A stretch of 64,000 nt of DNA, taken from contig NZ_JANUEM010000003.1 in NCBI RefSeq assembly GCF_024809855.1, positions 310,001-374,000 of the forward strand, written 5' to 3'. Shown in pieces: positions 63,548 to 64,000 of this stretch. Under the pieces are notes generated by a model. The model saw nothing but the letters and a program-made list of their open reading frames with translations, was not told the DNA's origin and ran no database searches. The DNA comes from Rheinheimera pacifica. GTDB taxonomy: Bacteria > Pseudomonadota > Gammaproteobacteria > Enterobacterales > Alteromonadaceae. A program made the translations under genes and the position numbers. The stretch's first letter is position 1, and each line of letters starts with the position of its first letter.

Positions 63548-64000
63548 ATGACGTTAGCCCTGAACCGATCTGAGTTGATTTTAAAGCTGATTGTTGAACA
63601 GTATCTGCTGGATGGCCAGCCGGTATCGTCAAAGTTGCTGGCGGATCATGCTCAGTTGGCTGTCAGCTCGGCCACAGTGCGTAACACCATGATGGCGCTG
63701 GAGCAGCAGGGTTTAATTCGCTCGCCGCATACCTCGGCCGGGCGTATTCCCACCACGGCGGGTATTCGCTTATTTATCGATAAAATGCTGCAACTGCAAC
63801 CGCTGACCAGCATGTGGAATAATGAGTTACAGCGCAGGCTGACACCGCAGTTGCCGGTGTCTTTGTTATGCCAGCAAGCCGGGCAGTTACTGACTAACCT
63901 TACCGGCTTTGTCGCTATTGTCAGTGCGCCTAAAGCCGATGGCCGTATTGTGCGGCAAATTGATTTAGTGCGTTTAGCCAGTGACAGGTTGCTATTGGTG
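63548..64000 (+). CDS. hrcA: Heat-inducible repressor HrcA (3'-partial)
   Basis: First 151 codons; the gene runs off the window. The winged-helix domain reads LNRSELILKLIVEQYLLDGQPVSSKLLA, then LAVSSATVRNTMMALEQQGLIRSPHTSAGRIPTTAGIRLFID, diagnostic of HrcA. HrcA represses groESL/dnaK operons through CIRCE sites. E. coli lacks it, so here it acts beside sigma-32. Other gammaproteobacteria with hrcA place grpE/dnaK after it, which I would expect just beyond the window. The ribosome site is weak; ATG 63548 is the first in-frame start. Confidence 0.88.
   Translation, partial: MTLALNRSELILKLIVEQYLLDGQPVSSKLLADHAQLAVSSATVRNTMMALEQQGLIRSPHTSAGRIPTTAGIRLFIDKMLQLQPLTSMWNNELQRRLTPQLPVSLLCQQAGQLLTNLTGFVAIVSAPKADGRIVRQIDLVRLASDRLLLV

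Overview
The window is chromosomal DNA of a gammaproteobacterium, most likely an Alteromonadales/Chromatiales-type marine or freshwater genus close to Rheinheimera, Alishewanella or Arsukibacterium. This is inferred from the conserved blocks murJ-ribF-ileS-lspA-fkpB-ispH followed by minor type IV pilins, and smpB-ratA-ratB-bamE-recN-nadK, and from the ssrA tag ANDETYAIAA. No 16S rRNA or tRNA gene was recognised, so the genus is a guess.

Layout. (1) 1-11.8 kb: the 3' part of a nonribosomal peptide synthetase (three C-A-T modules, 5' end outside the window), a stand-alone thioesterase, and a convergent phosphopantetheinyl transferase and SGNH hydrolase pair. (2) 11.9-17.4 kb: small housekeeping and unknown genes (2-hydroxyacid dehydrogenase, GNAT, a 39-aa CxxC peptide, SmrA, two small membrane proteins, an M28 peptidase, a BigR/SqrR-like ArsR regulator, rpsT). 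(3) 17.6-24.9 kb: murJ, ribF, ileS, lspA, fkpB and ispH, tightly packed. (4) 25-37.3 kb: a LytS/LytTR (AlgZ/AlgR-like) two-component system, then two consecutive minor-pilin clusters. The first is complete (fimT-pilV-pilW-pilX-pilY1-pilE). The second is a shrunken copy whose PilY position holds a 357-aa mini-PilY. It ends at a 263-bp palindromic repeat and an inverted fimT-like gene. (5) 37.4-44.2 kb: nadE, glnB, a transglutaminase-like TPR lipoprotein, a second M28 peptidase, and a zinc-uptake locus (DUF2796/ZrgA with a Zur-box match, DUF3299, ABC ATPase and FtsX-like permease). (6) 44.3-55.8 kb: a GAF histidine kinase divergent from an Hpt-REC-REC-GGDEF protein, DUF1543, a YdjM-type protein, an exosortase-associated acyltransferase, the ohrR/ohr pair, and an RND exporter with MlaA and a DUF748 protein. 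(7) 56.0-58.4 kb: a small decayed island next to ssrA, bounded by 19-bp direct repeats. It holds relaxase and antitoxin debris and an unrecognised multi-spanning membrane protein with a large soluble C-terminus. (8) 58.4-64 kb: ssrA, smpB, ratA, ratB, bamE, recN (LexA box), nadK, and the start of hrcA behind a textbook sigma-32 promoter.

How parts fit together. The NRPS, thioesterase and PPTase supply a peptide line and its activation. The LytTR regulator lies directly upstream of the pilins it probably controls, as AlgR does for fimU in Pseudomonas. Several regulators carry recognisable sites beside them (Zur, LexA, sigma-32, candidate OhrR and ArsR operators). The best candidates for something undescribed are the mini-PilY pilin cluster, the orphan membrane protein of the ssrA islet, and the compositional patch over the substrate pocket of the third NRPS adenylation domain.
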